Notes under the pieces: generated by a model | The model's input: only the letters and a program-made list of their open reading frames with translations | Told to the model about the DNA's origin: nothing | The model's database searches: none | Translations under genes and position numbers: made by a program | In this document: positions 1-8,809 of the stretch, piece by piece | Position numbering within the stretch: the first letter of the stretch is position 1 | Layout of the letters: the number at the start of each line of letters is the position of its first letter | IMG/VR virus record: IMGVR_UViG_3300017782_000291 | Coordinates: 1 to 20,820 of that record | From: a virus | Length of the DNA: 20,820 nucleotides | Reading direction: 5' to 3' (one strand)

Positions 1-10
1 ATGCTGACTA

Positions 11-160
11 ATGAAGCCAGATGATTTGCTCATAGCGACAGGCGGTGTATCCGCACCGTTTTGGTTGCCAGCACTTAACCAGTGGGTAGGTCTGGTGTTT
101 GGTGTGCTGTCAATAATATACGTGTCGTGGAAACTCTGGAATATGTACAAGGATAGGTAA
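11..160 (+). CDS. small one-TM membrane protein, holin-like
   Basis: A 49-aa ORF reading MKPDDLLIAT... with one strongly hydrophobic stretch at about residues 15-42 (tryptophan, leucine, valine and isoleucine rich) and a basic tail ending KDR. That layout, a short protein with one membrane span and a charged C-terminus, is typical of small phage holins or inner-membrane lysis proteins, but there is no diagnostic motif. The ATG at 11 overlaps a TAA at 9-11 (TAATG), suggesting an upstream gene ends here and is translationally coupled. All three plus-strand frames contain a stop by position 24, so no upstream gene extends further. The stop is three bases before the next start. Holin is inferred from size, topology and its place beside virion genes; a virion membrane peptide is the alternative. 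Confidence 0.7.
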   Translation: MKPDDLLIATGGVSAPFWLPALNQWVGLVFGVLSIIYVSWKLWNMYKDR

Positions 161-163
161 GAC

Positions 164-1501
164 ATGCCAACGATTACCACAGACCAGCAGTTAGAAACCG
201 AAGTCGGAACCCTTGCAGGTGCTGGCCTTCCGGCTGCACAGGCAACCACTCAACAGGTTCAAACTGGTGAGTTACTAGGAACTACCCTAGGTCAAGTTCC
301 TGCGGCTCCTGTTGCGCCAACCGCACAGGCATCTACAACTGGTATCACCACAACCGCTCCAACAGCCCCTGCGGCTACCGTTGGGCAGATTGCCGGGATA
401 GCCGACGTATCCACAGACCTACAGCAGCTAGGCCCTGCACAAGCAGCCCAGCTAACACCTGCTGCCCCCTACATGACCGCCCCTCAAGGTCAGGTATCTA
501 GTCAGGCTGTAGCTACTGCTGCTACCGACACCTTGGACCCACAGGCCACCGTACAGTATCAGCTTGGGCAACTGATGTCGTCCCTGCAGTCTGGTGGTCC
601 TATGCCAGCTTGGGCTTCCCCACAAGTTCGCAAGGTAAACGCCATCATGCAACAGCGTGGCCTCGGCGCAAGTTCGATGGCTTCTGCCGCAATCACCACG
701 GCCCTTATGGAGTCTGGTGTACAAATCGCCGCGCAGGATGCGAACAAGTATGCAGCAATCCAGCTACAAAACCTAAATAACAAACAACAAGCAGCCTTGC
801 AAAACGCCGCGACCTACGCTGCGATGGACAAGGCAAACCTAAACGCCCGTCTCCAGTCTGCAGTTACCAACGCTCAAGCCTTCTTGTCTATCGACCTGAA
901 GAACCTTGACAACCAGCAAAAAAGCGATACATTAACATACCAGTCCCTTGTCACAGGTTTGTTCAAGGACGCTGCTGAAGATAACGCCCGACAGCAGTTC
1001 AATGCCAAGAACGAGTTGCAGGTAGACGAGTTCTTTGCCGAACTAGGCGCACAGGTGGATACAGCTAATGCTAACCGTGTAGCTTCTATGGAGCAGTTCA
1101 ATGTATCCGAAGCTAACTCGATGGGTCAGTTCAACGCTTCCATGCGAGACTCGCGGGACAAGTTCAACGCGCAGATGCAGTATGCAGTCGACCAGTCGAA
1201 CGCGGTTTGGAGACGAAACGTAAACACAGCAAACACTGCCCTGCAAAACGAGACGAACCGTATCAACGTGCAGAACGAGTACAACGCCAATCAAAACGCC
1301 CTAAACAACCTGTGGATGATGTACCGTGATAACGCCAGTTGGAACTTTCAAAAAAGCGAAAACGCTTTAAACCGCGAACACGATATGGGCTTGAACGCTA
1401 TGGAGTTTGCAAACAACAACCAGCTATACGACAAGCAGCAGAAGGATGGCTTGGCAGCGGGGATTGGCAACTGGCTAGGTCGCTGGGCAGCGAACTTATA
1501 A
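164..1501 (+). CDS. Asn-ladder coiled-coil virion protein (internal virion/ejection type)
   Basis: A 445-aa protein. Residues 1-130 are low-complexity Ala/Thr/Pro/Gln-rich sequence; residues 140-190 are a short ordered-looking segment; residues about 190-420 are helical and Asn/Gln/Ala-rich. In the helical part Asn recurs every 11 residues (203, 214, 225, 236, 247, 280, 302, 313, 324, 335, 346, 357, 368, 390), often as QFN or KFN, as expected of a hendecad, right-handed coiled coil. There is no enzyme motif. It begins three bases after the membrane peptide, with an AGG-type ribosome site six bases upstream of the ATG. Its place at the head of the large-protein cassette fits an internal virion or DNA-ejection protein analogous in position to T7 gp14-gp16. 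A tail-fibre or scaffold role cannot be excluded. I do not recognise a named family. Confidence 0.8.
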   Translation: MPTITTDQQLETEVGTLAGAGLPAAQATTQQVQTGELLGTTLGQVPAAPVAPTAQASTTGITTTAPTAPAATVGQIAGIADVSTDLQQLGPAQAAQLTPAAPYMTAPQGQVSSQAVATAATDTLDPQATVQYQLGQLMSSLQSGGPMPAWASPQVRKVNAIMQQRGLGASSMASAAITTALMESGVQIAAQDANKYAAIQLQNLNNKQQAALQNAATYAAMDKANLNARLQSAVTNAQAFLSIDLKNLDNQQKSDTLTYQSLVTGLFKDAAEDNARQQFNAKNELQVDEFFAELGAQVDTANANRVASMEQFNVSEANSMGQFNASMRDSRDKFNAQMQYAVDQSNAVWRRNVNTANTALQNETNRINVQNEYNANQNALNNLWMMYRDNASWNFQKSENALNREHDMGLNAMEFANNNQLYDKQQKDGLAAGIGNWLGRWAANL

Positions 1502-1517
1502 TAGGAATTAAATAGTA

Positions 1518-2024
1518 ATGTTTGATAAAGTATTTAACTTCGTAAAGGACTTTAGTCTGGACAAGGCACTAGATACAGTTGTTGACTATGGTGCTGACCT
1601 CGTTCTTGGTAAAAAACAATATGGCTATGATATAAGCACGGGCCGTATGACAGAAGAGCGGTCTGAAAGTGGCTTTCTAGACCTAGTATCCACGGGTGCA
1701 AAACACTATATGGATATGAAAGACGATAAAGAATCTCAGTATTTCAGTACTCCTGAGATAGAAAAGTTTCAGGCTCGTAGCAGATACCGCCCAACTGCTG
1801 GCGGTCTAGCCGGAGGTCAAACCCGCTGGTCGCCTCGCAGCCCCCAGTTTCAGGATGCGCTTCGCCGCCGTTTACAAAATCAAAACTTCGAAACCAACCT
1901 AGAGGCGAAGACAGCGCAGTACACTGTACGACCTACTAAGGGACGCGCCCGACCTGTTTCGCCGGGAGCAGCCACAATCAAGCGCACCACAGCCGCACCA
2001 CGCATTAAAGTAACTGGAGACTAA
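1518..2024 (+). CDS. virion-associated protein of unknown function
   Basis: A 168-aa protein. The N-terminal half is acidic to neutral (MFDKVFNFVKDF..., residues 1-95). The C-terminal half is Arg/Gln/Pro/Thr-rich and very basic (RSRYRPTAGG, LRRRLQNQ, then a KGRARP segment), which could be a disordered nucleic-acid-binding or scaffold-binding tail. No catalytic motif or membrane segment is visible. An AGGA-like site precedes the ATG by about 12 bases, and the gene ends one base before the next start, so it belongs to the same late transcript. By position it is likely a minor virion or ejection component. I do not recognise the family. Confidence 0.75.
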   Translation: MFDKVFNFVKDFSLDKALDTVVDYGADLVLGKKQYGYDISTGRMTEERSESGFLDLVSTGAKHYMDMKDDKESQYFSTPEIEKFQARSRYRPTAGGLAGGQTRWSPRSPQFQDALRRRLQNQNFETNLEAKTAQYTVRPTKGRARPVSPGAATIKRTTAAPRIKVTGD

Positions 2025-2025
2025 C

Positions 2026-2574
2026 TTGGCAGAGCAAACCCTAGGACGTTCGCGGGATACCGCGCAGTTAGACCCTTTCGCTGCTGCGCCACCCGGTCAT
2101 TCCCTAACAGAAGATAATAGCAAGTGGCCTTGGGGCAAACCGCCTAAGTACGCCGACCCGGACGAAGCGTTTGAACGGTCTGTTGAAAGTATTACAAACG
2201 AAAAGAACAAGCAGGAACTATTCAAGCTATTGATGGTTGGTGTGTCTGTTGAGGTGCTTGTAGAGGGGATGCTCTTTCAAGGGTTTCGCGATGGTTACTA
2301 CACACCCGATGTTGGGCTGCTGTTGAAAGGCCCATTAGCAATTATCATCTCTGACATGGCAGAGGAAGAAAACATCCCCTATCGCCTGTTTGAAAACGAT
2401 GACACCATGACAGAGGATGAGATGGACGACGAGACCTTCTTCCGCATGATGCAGCAAAACAACCCGAGGATGTTTGAGTATGTTCGCGAGAATGTCAATG
2501 CCGCAATTCGTGCTGGCAACACCCCGCAAGAGCCTAACTTTATGAACATGTCTCGTGAAGAGGGAGAAGAGTAA
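2026..2574 (+). CDS. virion-cassette protein of unknown function, TTG start
   Basis: A 182-aa acidic protein. The best start is TTG at 2026, preceded by a GGAG element about eight bases upstream and one base after the previous stop; the next in-frame ATG codons lie well inside conserved-looking sequence. Residues 45-115 contain a Leu/Val-rich region (LFKLLMVGVSVEVLVEGMLF) that could be an amphipathic or buried helix. Residues 120-145 are a dense Asp/Glu/Met tract, and the tail ends EEGEE. The TAA overlaps the following ATG (TAATG), indicating coupled translation with the 618-aa gene. No family is recognised; a structural chaperone or a minor internal virion protein are both possible. Confidence 0.75.
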   Translation: MAEQTLGRSRDTAQLDPFAAAPPGHSLTEDNSKWPWGKPPKYADPDEAFERSVESITNEKNKQELFKLLMVGVSVEVLVEGMLFQGFRDGYYTPDVGLLLKGPLAIIISDMAEEENIPYRLFENDDTMTEDEMDDETFFRMMQQNNPRMFEYVRENVNAAIRAGNTPQEPNFMNMSREEGEE

Positions 2575-4430
2575 TGGGTATCGGTATCGCTTTTGCTACA
2601 GGCTTCCTGAAGGGACATACTGATGTTGCTAAAGAAAAGGCTGCTGAAGCACTCAAGAAACAAGAACTAGAAGCAGAACAGCGGGGTAAGTTTGCAGATA
2701 ACTTCATAGACTACATGAAGAGTGACGACCCCCAGCAGAATGTAGCTGAGTTTTTGAGAGATAAGGCAGGTTACAGCCCGTTGGATTTGTCGTATCTAGG
2801 TAATACCATGAATGATATTGAAAATACCATAGCATTTGGTAGTTTTAAGTTACAAAAGCCTGAGAAGTGGGATGAAGATATCAGAGACGATAATATGCTT
2901 CGTGCGGGCGGCACATGGCTACGCACCGTACAAGGGCTATTCACCAATGAAGAATCTGGTGCTGCGCTAATTAAAGAGTTGGAAAGCAATCCGACCGCTT
3001 TAAGAGTCTTCAATGATAAGTTTAAGATGTACTCAGACTATTATGTCATGGGTATGCGAAAGGAAAACACCAACTCAGCTACAGGTGTTACTAGTGCGTA
3101 TCTCCCACCTAGCGTAGCGTTCGGACCTTTGTTTGAAGCCGTGGGTAATCTTAGACAACCCACACCCGACAACACTAATCAGATTACTATCCAAGACAAC
3201 CCCGATATCGAGAACCCCGCGAACTCAGTTGTGTTCAAGTTCCGCGACGAAAGTGGCAAACAAAGTTTAGAGGCTCGTGAGTTCGATGAGGGTGTGTACA
3301 CTAGTCTACAAGCCCTAGCTATAAACTTGGGCTACAAGGGCAGTCAGAATGTGTCGCCAGTGCAGCAGATGGTAGATAGCTATGATGATGTCATGTTCGC
3401 AAACAATGCTGATGAGGCTTTCAAAACCTTGTTTATTGCTGCCGAACTAGAACGGGCAGGGGCTGGGGCTTTCAACATGACAGGCGGTGGTAGTGAAGCC
3501 ACACGAGCCAACATAGGCAACTTATTAGAAGAGAAGTTTCAAGGTGACCGCTTCTTGATGGCGCAAGCTATGGCTCCCTTGATGGTCTTGGATGAAGACC
3601 AGTTCAACAAGAGCAGCCGCCTTACCTACTCCATGCAACCCGCTGCTACCTACTTCAAGAAATACCTGAACGTAGATGTAGCGCAAGTTCGCGAACAAAC
3701 CGGGGAAACACAGGAAACCCTGAGATTGTTGGAACAGCTAAAAGGCAAGCTAGGTAAGGAATCAACCCCTACTGGTTTCGTAGCTGCGTTGAAAAGCGTA
3801 TTCGGCGGGGCGTTCGGTGAAGGCGGTCAGGTTAGCCAGTTGCTTGGTGACAACACCGACGGCGTTAGCAGCGATGAGGTCATGCAACGTGCAAAGGACA
3901 TGGGCTTTATCAGCACCACGGTCATCAAAGACCTATCTGAAATGGAAGCCTTGAAGCTAACCCTAGCTGCGAAGATGGCACGGGCTATTGACCCGTCAGG
4001 CCGTTTGTCTAACCAAGACTTTGAAGTTCAGCTACAACGCTTGGGTCAGTCAGGGTTTTTCACTTCAAAGGTACAGGCTCAATCAAAACTCGATACCGTA
4101 ATCGAAGATTTTACAGCCCGTTCGAAACGCCTGACAGTATTGGACGAGATTGCAAACGCCCCAACATTCGGTGCGAGGGAAGCTCGTCTACTCAAGGCGA
4201 ACATGGCAGTTCAGAGTGCCTTAGATGCTAGGAGAGCGGGTTCATATACTACGTCAACCCAGCGAGGTTCGCAAAAAGAGCCAGCAGCAGTCCCGGCAGA
4301 ACCCCTAACCCTAGACTCTGACATGGGTTTCTATACCGACGGAAAAGGTAACTACTTTAAGGACGAGCAGGGGCAATCACCTGTATCTACAGAAGAGTTT
4401 AACGCTAAGTTCAACGAGGTATATACATAG
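2574..4430 (+). CDS. large virion/ejection-type protein, 618 aa
   Basis: A 618-aa protein with a Gly/Ala-rich N-terminus (MGIGIAFATGFLKG), then a Lys/Glu/Ala/Gln-rich helical segment (residues 18-45), then a mixed alpha-helical body. I see no protease, lysozyme, transglycosylase or nucleotide-binding motif. The C-terminus (about residues 560-618) changes to a Pro/Ser/Thr linker followed by a compact segment containing FYTDGKGNYFKDEQG, which reads like a small separate domain. It overlaps its upstream neighbour as TAATG and its downstream neighbour by one base (TAGTG), so three genes form a coupled unit. Size and order resemble the internal core/ejection proteins of podoviruses; the assignment rests on context rather than homology. 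Confidence 0.8.
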   Translation: MGIGIAFATGFLKGHTDVAKEKAAEALKKQELEAEQRGKFADNFIDYMKSDDPQQNVAEFLRDKAGYSPLDLSYLGNTMNDIENTIAFGSFKLQKPEKWDEDIRDDNMLRAGGTWLRTVQGLFTNEESGAALIKELESNPTALRVFNDKFKMYSDYYVMGMRKENTNSATGVTSAYLPPSVAFGPLFEAVGNLRQPTPDNTNQITIQDNPDIENPANSVVFKFRDESGKQSLEAREFDEGVYTSLQALAINLGYKGSQNVSPVQQMVDSYDDVMFANNADEAFKTLFIAAELERAGAGAFNMTGGGSEATRANIGNLLEEKFQGDRFLMAQAMAPLMVLDEDQFNKSSRLTYSMQPAATYFKKYLNVDVAQVREQTGETQETLRLLEQLKGKLGKESTPTGFVAALKSVFGGAFGEGGQVSQLLGDNTDGVSSDEVMQRAKDMGFISTTVIKDLSEMEALKLTLAAKMARAIDPSGRLSNQDFEVQLQRLGQSGFFTSKVQAQSKLDTVIEDFTARSKRLTVLDEIANAPTFGAREARLLKANMAVQSALDARRAGSYTTSTQRGSQKEPAAVPAEPLTLDSDMGFYTDGKGNYFKDEQGQSPVSTEEFNAKFNEVYT

Positions 4431-7400
4431 TGGCTGAGCAGCAAATCCCACAGGCTTTCGAAGAAGCCACCCAAGACGAAGTTCAAATCGGAAGACAAGA
4501 CCCAGTTCTTGGGGTTGGCTCTGAGATTGTAAAGGATGAAACCATTCCTGAAGCGGCTCGTGAAGACGTGGCTGTACAGCAGGAAGGCGTGGACTTCCGG
4601 GAAGTATTGGCAGGAAACGTCTCTAAGGTTGGTTCTATGAACATAACCCCGAAGGCGTTAGAAGCTGCTAAGAAGAACCCATCTTTGATGATGCGGATTA
4701 AGTCTGAACATGCACGGGCAGGTCAAGCCACTCCAGAAGACCAGCCGATTATACCTATGCTTCGCAATGGCGAGTTCGTTCCGACACCTGAGATAATCTC
4801 TGACCCTACAACTATGGACAAGACAGAGAAGCTTGTCATGGCTCGTAAAGCTGTCGATGACCTCATGGTTCAGCAGGGAATTGAAAACCCGATAGTTCGT
4901 CAGATATTTGTCGACGACTTTGCTACAGGGGATTTCTACGAGTCATTATCAACTCGGTTGGCACAGGCCGGGCAGTTCATACCTGAAGGTCTTGCAAGTC
5001 TTGCTATTCTCCCGTATCACGCAACAGGGGCTTTAATAGATTCAAGAAACAAAGGAACCGACTGGTCTGCAGAGTGGGGTTCGCGGCAAAACGATATACA
5101 GCAAGCATTTCGAACCACTAGAAATGCCATAGATATGGTTATTCCTAGACCGACTATGGCTATGGCCTTCAATGACCACGTTGAAGAAGAGTTAAACAAA
5201 AAGCTTGAGGCTGGGACAATAACACCAGACCAGTACAAGCAGACCATGTTTATCACTGATGAAGAGGGTAAAGAAGTTCGCAGGGATTTCTTCAATGATG
5301 AACAGGCACAATCTCTGATAGACCTAGGCTTTGAAGAACTACCAACCTTAGAAAAGTTTGGCGTTATCTTTGTGGAAACTGCTGCTCTCATGGGGGGGCC
5401 GGGACAAGCCAAAGGCATCTTGGCTATGCAGAAGTTCAACAAACTTGTCAAGCGGTATGATGAAACCACAGACATCGGCAAAGCTATCGCTGGCAAAACC
5501 GACCCGTTTGAAGTTGTCAACATCATGGAAAGCATGGGGGTCAAGACCCGCATCAATCGCAACGCCCTGTCTATCGGTGTTATGCAACAGCGCACAGACC
5601 GTGCTTTAGATACCCTTGCTGACCAGATTGATGAGGCGGGTACAAAGCTAGATGCGTTACGTATAAGCGGCGTACCTAAAAACAGCACCCAATATAAGGT
5701 GGCCCAAGGCGAGTATCAAAACCTAACCAGCCGTATGCTTCGTGCTAAGTACACAGCAAAGGTATATCCGTACGTCAAAGAAACTACGCAGGATGCCCTA
5801 GTGATTTCGGCGGGACAGCTAACTGCGCGGGAATGGCTTCCTGAATTTACTGGTCTTAGTCCTGAAACCTCAGAGGTGATTGGGGCAATCAGCATGGTTG
5901 CTGGGGGTCACCAGCTTTTACAGTCTCTTGGTGGAACGCTTATCAAAATGACAGCCAGCCCTCGCGGAGGTGCGCCTCGTGTGTTCGCATCCTCTATGGA
6001 CTTCATGGCTAACGTAGCCACCTTGGGTTCGTTGAGATTGGCAGGTGTAAAGCTAACAGATAGTACCATCGAGAATTTCGAACTAGCTACGGGACGTAAG
6101 CTGTCTGGCGATGAAATAAAAGGCATCAACGCTACTATCAAGATGATGAACAGCTTGAACGACACCGAGCGTGAAGTTGTAATGGGTGCTATCGACGAGT
6201 ACGTGAATTTGCGTGATAGTATCGTCAAGGCATTTCCAGAGGGTGAGCAAGCAGAAGCTATGGAACTGTTTAACCTGTCCTTCTCAAATGCCTCGGGTTT
6301 GAACTTCATGTCCGCAGTAACTTCTGTAAACGCCAACAAGCTAGATGTTCGCGAACTGGGTAAGATGGAACTAAGTTCTATCTATAAACAGATGAACGCT
6401 GCAAACAAACAGGTTGAAGTGACCGAAGCTGCTTTGGCTAATCTGGAGAACATGGTGCAACGCTCTGGTATTGAAAACCCAGAAGTTGTTACTGAATTTA
6501 TCGCATCTAACAGAGCAGCACTCAAGTCCTTCCAAAATGCACAGATTAAAACAGCAGAAGAGCAGCTTGCAATACTGGGCGATATACGCAAGACAGCACT
6601 TGCTGACCCTACAATAGACCTACCTGAAAACTTCTTGCTAGACCTAACTGAAGCAGATTCTGCCCTGCGAACACAGCTAGGCCAAACCCTAGACAAACGC
6701 ACCCAAGTAAAAGAGGTTATGACTGACCTGTTCACAGGGTTGTCTACTCGTCTGGAAAGTATGCGTGGTTATCGCGGCAGGGGTAGGGAATACTATAGAA
6801 ATTTAGGCAGAACTACAGAAGATGTGATAGACACCCAGATTGATTCTATCTGGACTATGGGACATGCTGCTTATGATGGCGTTCGCAAAGCGTCGCAAGG
6901 TGAGCCGGGAATCGACCTAACTGATGCCGTAGACTACATGGTAAATCAGGCAGCCCCGGGAACAGCCTTCAAACGCTTCTTCAGTCCAGAGGGTCAGTTC
7001 TTCAGTGGTCGTCTGGGTAGGCAGAACATGATTGTATTTAATGACATGGTCGAACGTGCCTTACCAAACCTAGATGAACTACGGGCTGAATTGAAGACTG
7101 GCGGTGTCGACCAAGCCCTTGTTGACAGCATGACAAACATCGAACTGGCTATGGAACTGAAGCGCATCCAGCCAGACTTCAATCCGTTCTCTCAGGCTAA
7201 TGCCTACGAGGTGGATGTCCTGAAACGTGCATTTACTGATTACGCCTACAAGGTTGATAATGGTGCGCTAGCCGATACCTACAGAAACTACGGTCAAACT
7301 TTAGATAACGCTATCCGGCAGCAACAGCCAGAAACTTTCAAGCTATTGCAGGAGGCGCGTACAACGTACCGCTCTGAAGTTGGTGACCGCTTACGTCCCG

Positions 7401-8809
7401 GGGGTTTTTTGTACAAGGTTGACATGTCTCGTCAGGGTGGGCGAATTGTAACTGCAACTGGTGACGATATGTTCCAGTATGCTTATAAAGGTGTGAACCC
7501 GTTAAACCTATTCAAAGGCGTTACGAACAACATCAGCAAAGCCCTGAAAGGTAACTTCGATGCAGAAGCAGACCTAACAGCAGAAGTCGGTGCTATCGTA
7601 ACCCAGTTTGCTGACACGGTTGATGGGAAGCGGGTGTTCGATTTGTCAACCGATGCTGGTCGTGCCAAGTTCGCGGCATTACAAAACGCAGTTGGCGAGA
7701 AGGCGTTTGCAGACTGGGCAGATAACCAGATAAAAGTTTTCGAACGTGTTAATAGCGTCGAGGCTGTTAAGCAAGGCGGTTACAAGCTAGACAACCTAGC
7801 TGACATGGACTCTGTACATAGCCTGATGCAAGTGCCAGTTCGAAATGCAGACGGCACTGTGGAGATGAAACCACTTGTAAACCTATCTGAGTTGTACTCT
7901 GACCACAGAAACTTAGATGAGTTTGTCAGGGGTAGCGAAAAGGCACGTAAAGAATACGCATCGTACATATCAGATTTTAATAACGTTGACAGCAAACTTC
8001 GCACAAACATCCAGAACAACATTCGTATTCAGGATGACGCACTAGACCAACTAAAACCATTCACAGGCGGCTTGAACGCAGAGGCATTTTATCAAAGATA
8101 CATTATTGATAGCAGCCCTGCAGAGATAGAAAACCTAAGAACCCTGTTCGTAAACTCACAGCGCAAGGCGGGTAAGTCTGCAGACGAAGCTGCTGATATG
8201 TTTGATTCAGCAGTAGGTCGCCTAGTTGCAAAAGGTTTCCAAAGCAGGGGTGGTCTAGCCCCTATCCCAGAGGCCGTACTCCCAGCAACACGCAGGGATG
8301 TTCCTGTAGCGCGGCAGTTTACAACCCCAGAGAACATGCTGGATGATATACGCGACCACCGCGAGAAGCTGGTAAATGTTCTGGGTGATGAACACGTAGA
8401 TTACTTAGAAAACATAACCAAGTTCCTTGCACGTTCGCGGGACATGAGTGTTCGCTTAGATGGCATGACATCTGGATATTCCTTGAATGAGGGACTCAGC
8501 CGCACGTACAACATCTCTCGCGGAATGGTTAGCCCTCTCTATGTTACCTCTGAGTTCGCGGTTCGTCTTATGGCCCGTTCTAATATAGACGTATTACAGT
8601 TAGCTGCTGGAAACCGTGACGCTGCAGACATCATACATAAGATGTTCAAGACACCTGAACTGGTCACCCAGCCCAACATGAAAACCCTCAATGCTGCTCT
8701 TACAGAGTTCGCATTTACAGAGATGGCACGTAACGACCTGTTCGCACCCGAACTAAACGAAATGTTCTTACTACCCGAGAAGGAAGAAGCAAATGATGAA
8801 CAAGAATAA
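4430..8809 (+). CDS. giant internal virion (DNA ejection) protein, 1459 aa
   Basis: This is the largest gene in the window, read from a GTG at 4430 that overlaps the previous TAG. The 1459-aa product is mostly helical, with long Gln/Glu/Leu/Ala-rich stretches (e.g. residues 640-760). A few hydrophobic segments look amphipathic or weakly membrane-active: near residues 180-200 (LASLAILPYHATGAL), near 306-325 (FGVIFVETAALMGG), and near 480-505. T7 gp16 and similar ejection proteins are of comparable size and also insert into membranes, but gp16 has an N-terminal lytic transglycosylase that I cannot identify here. Oddities are a G7 run at 5392-5398 and a GGGTTTT heptamer near 7400, both spanned by an intact frame. 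It overlaps the 93-aa gene by 17 bases. Confidence 0.85.
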   Translation: MAEQQIPQAFEEATQDEVQIGRQDPVLGVGSEIVKDETIPEAAREDVAVQQEGVDFREVLAGNVSKVGSMNITPKALEAAKKNPSLMMRIKSEHARAGQATPEDQPIIPMLRNGEFVPTPEIISDPTTMDKTEKLVMARKAVDDLMVQQGIENPIVRQIFVDDFATGDFYESLSTRLAQAGQFIPEGLASLAILPYHATGALIDSRNKGTDWSAEWGSRQNDIQQAFRTTRNAIDMVIPRPTMAMAFNDHVEEELNKKLEAGTITPDQYKQTMFITDEEGKEVRRDFFNDEQAQSLIDLGFEELPTLEKFGVIFVETAALMGGPGQAKGILAMQKFNKLVKRYDETTDIGKAIAGKTDPFEVVNIMESMGVKTRINRNALSIGVMQQRTDRALDTLADQIDEAGTKLDALRISGVPKNSTQYKVAQGEYQNLTSRMLRAKYTAKVYPYVKETTQDALVISAGQLTAREWLPEFTGLSPETSEVIGAISMVAGGHQLLQSLGGTLIKMTASPRGGAPRVFASSMDFMANVATLGSLRLAGVKLTDSTIENFELATGRKLSGDEIKGINATIKMMNSLNDTEREVVMGAIDEYVNLRDSIVKAFPEGEQAEAMELFNLSFSNASGLNFMSAVTSVNANKLDVRELGKMELSSIYKQMNAANKQVEVTEAALANLENMVQRSGIENPEVVTEFIASNRAALKSFQNAQIKTAEEQLAILGDIRKTALADPTIDLPENFLLDLTEADSALRTQLGQTLDKRTQVKEVMTDLFTGLSTRLESMRGYRGRGREYYRNLGRTTEDVIDTQIDSIWTMGHAAYDGVRKASQGEPGIDLTDAVDYMVNQAAPGTAFKRFFSPEGQFFSGRLGRQNMIVFNDMVERALPNLDELRAELKTGGVDQALVDSMTNIELAMELKRIQPDFNPFSQANAYEVDVLKRAFTDYAYKVDNGALADTYRNYGQTLDNAIRQQQPETFKLLQEARTTYRSEVGDRLRPGGFLYKVDMSRQGGRIVTATGDDMFQYAYKGVNPLNLFKGVTNNISKALKGNFDAEADLTAEVGAIVTQFADTVDGKRVFDLSTDAGRAKFAALQNAVGEKAFADWADNQIKVFERVNSVEAVKQGGYKLDNLADMDSVHSLMQVPVRNADGTVEMKPLVNLSELYSDHRNLDEFVRGSEKARKEYASYISDFNNVDSKLRTNIQNNIRIQDDALDQLKPFTGGLNAEAFYQRYIIDSSPAEIENLRTLFVNSQRKAGKSADEAADMFDSAVGRLVAKGFQSRGGLAPIPEAVLPATRRDVPVARQFTTPENMLDDIRDHREKLVNVLGDEHVDYLENITKFLARSRDMSVRLDGMTSGYSLNEGLSRTYNISRGMVSPLYVTSEFAVRLMARSNIDVLQLAAGNRDAADIIHKMFKTPELVTQPNMKTLNAALTEFAFTEMARNDLFAPELNEMFLLPEKEEANDEQE

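Noticed and set aside
5392-5398. Run of seven G residues in the giant gene, suspected as a sequencing error or frameshift site.
   Set aside because: The reading frame is open and similar in composition on both sides, so there is no sign of a frameshift.
5017-5688. A 223-codon open frame on the minus strand opposite the giant virion gene.
   Set aside because: It is antisense to a convincing plus-strand gene, is Ser/Leu/Ala-rich as shadow frames are, and has no ribosome site or neighbour in its direction.
7396-7408. A canonical -1 slippery heptamer (GGGTTTT, in phase) in the giant virion gene.
   Set aside because: A -1 shift would meet a stop within five codons, I see no strong downstream stem, and the main frame is intact across it.
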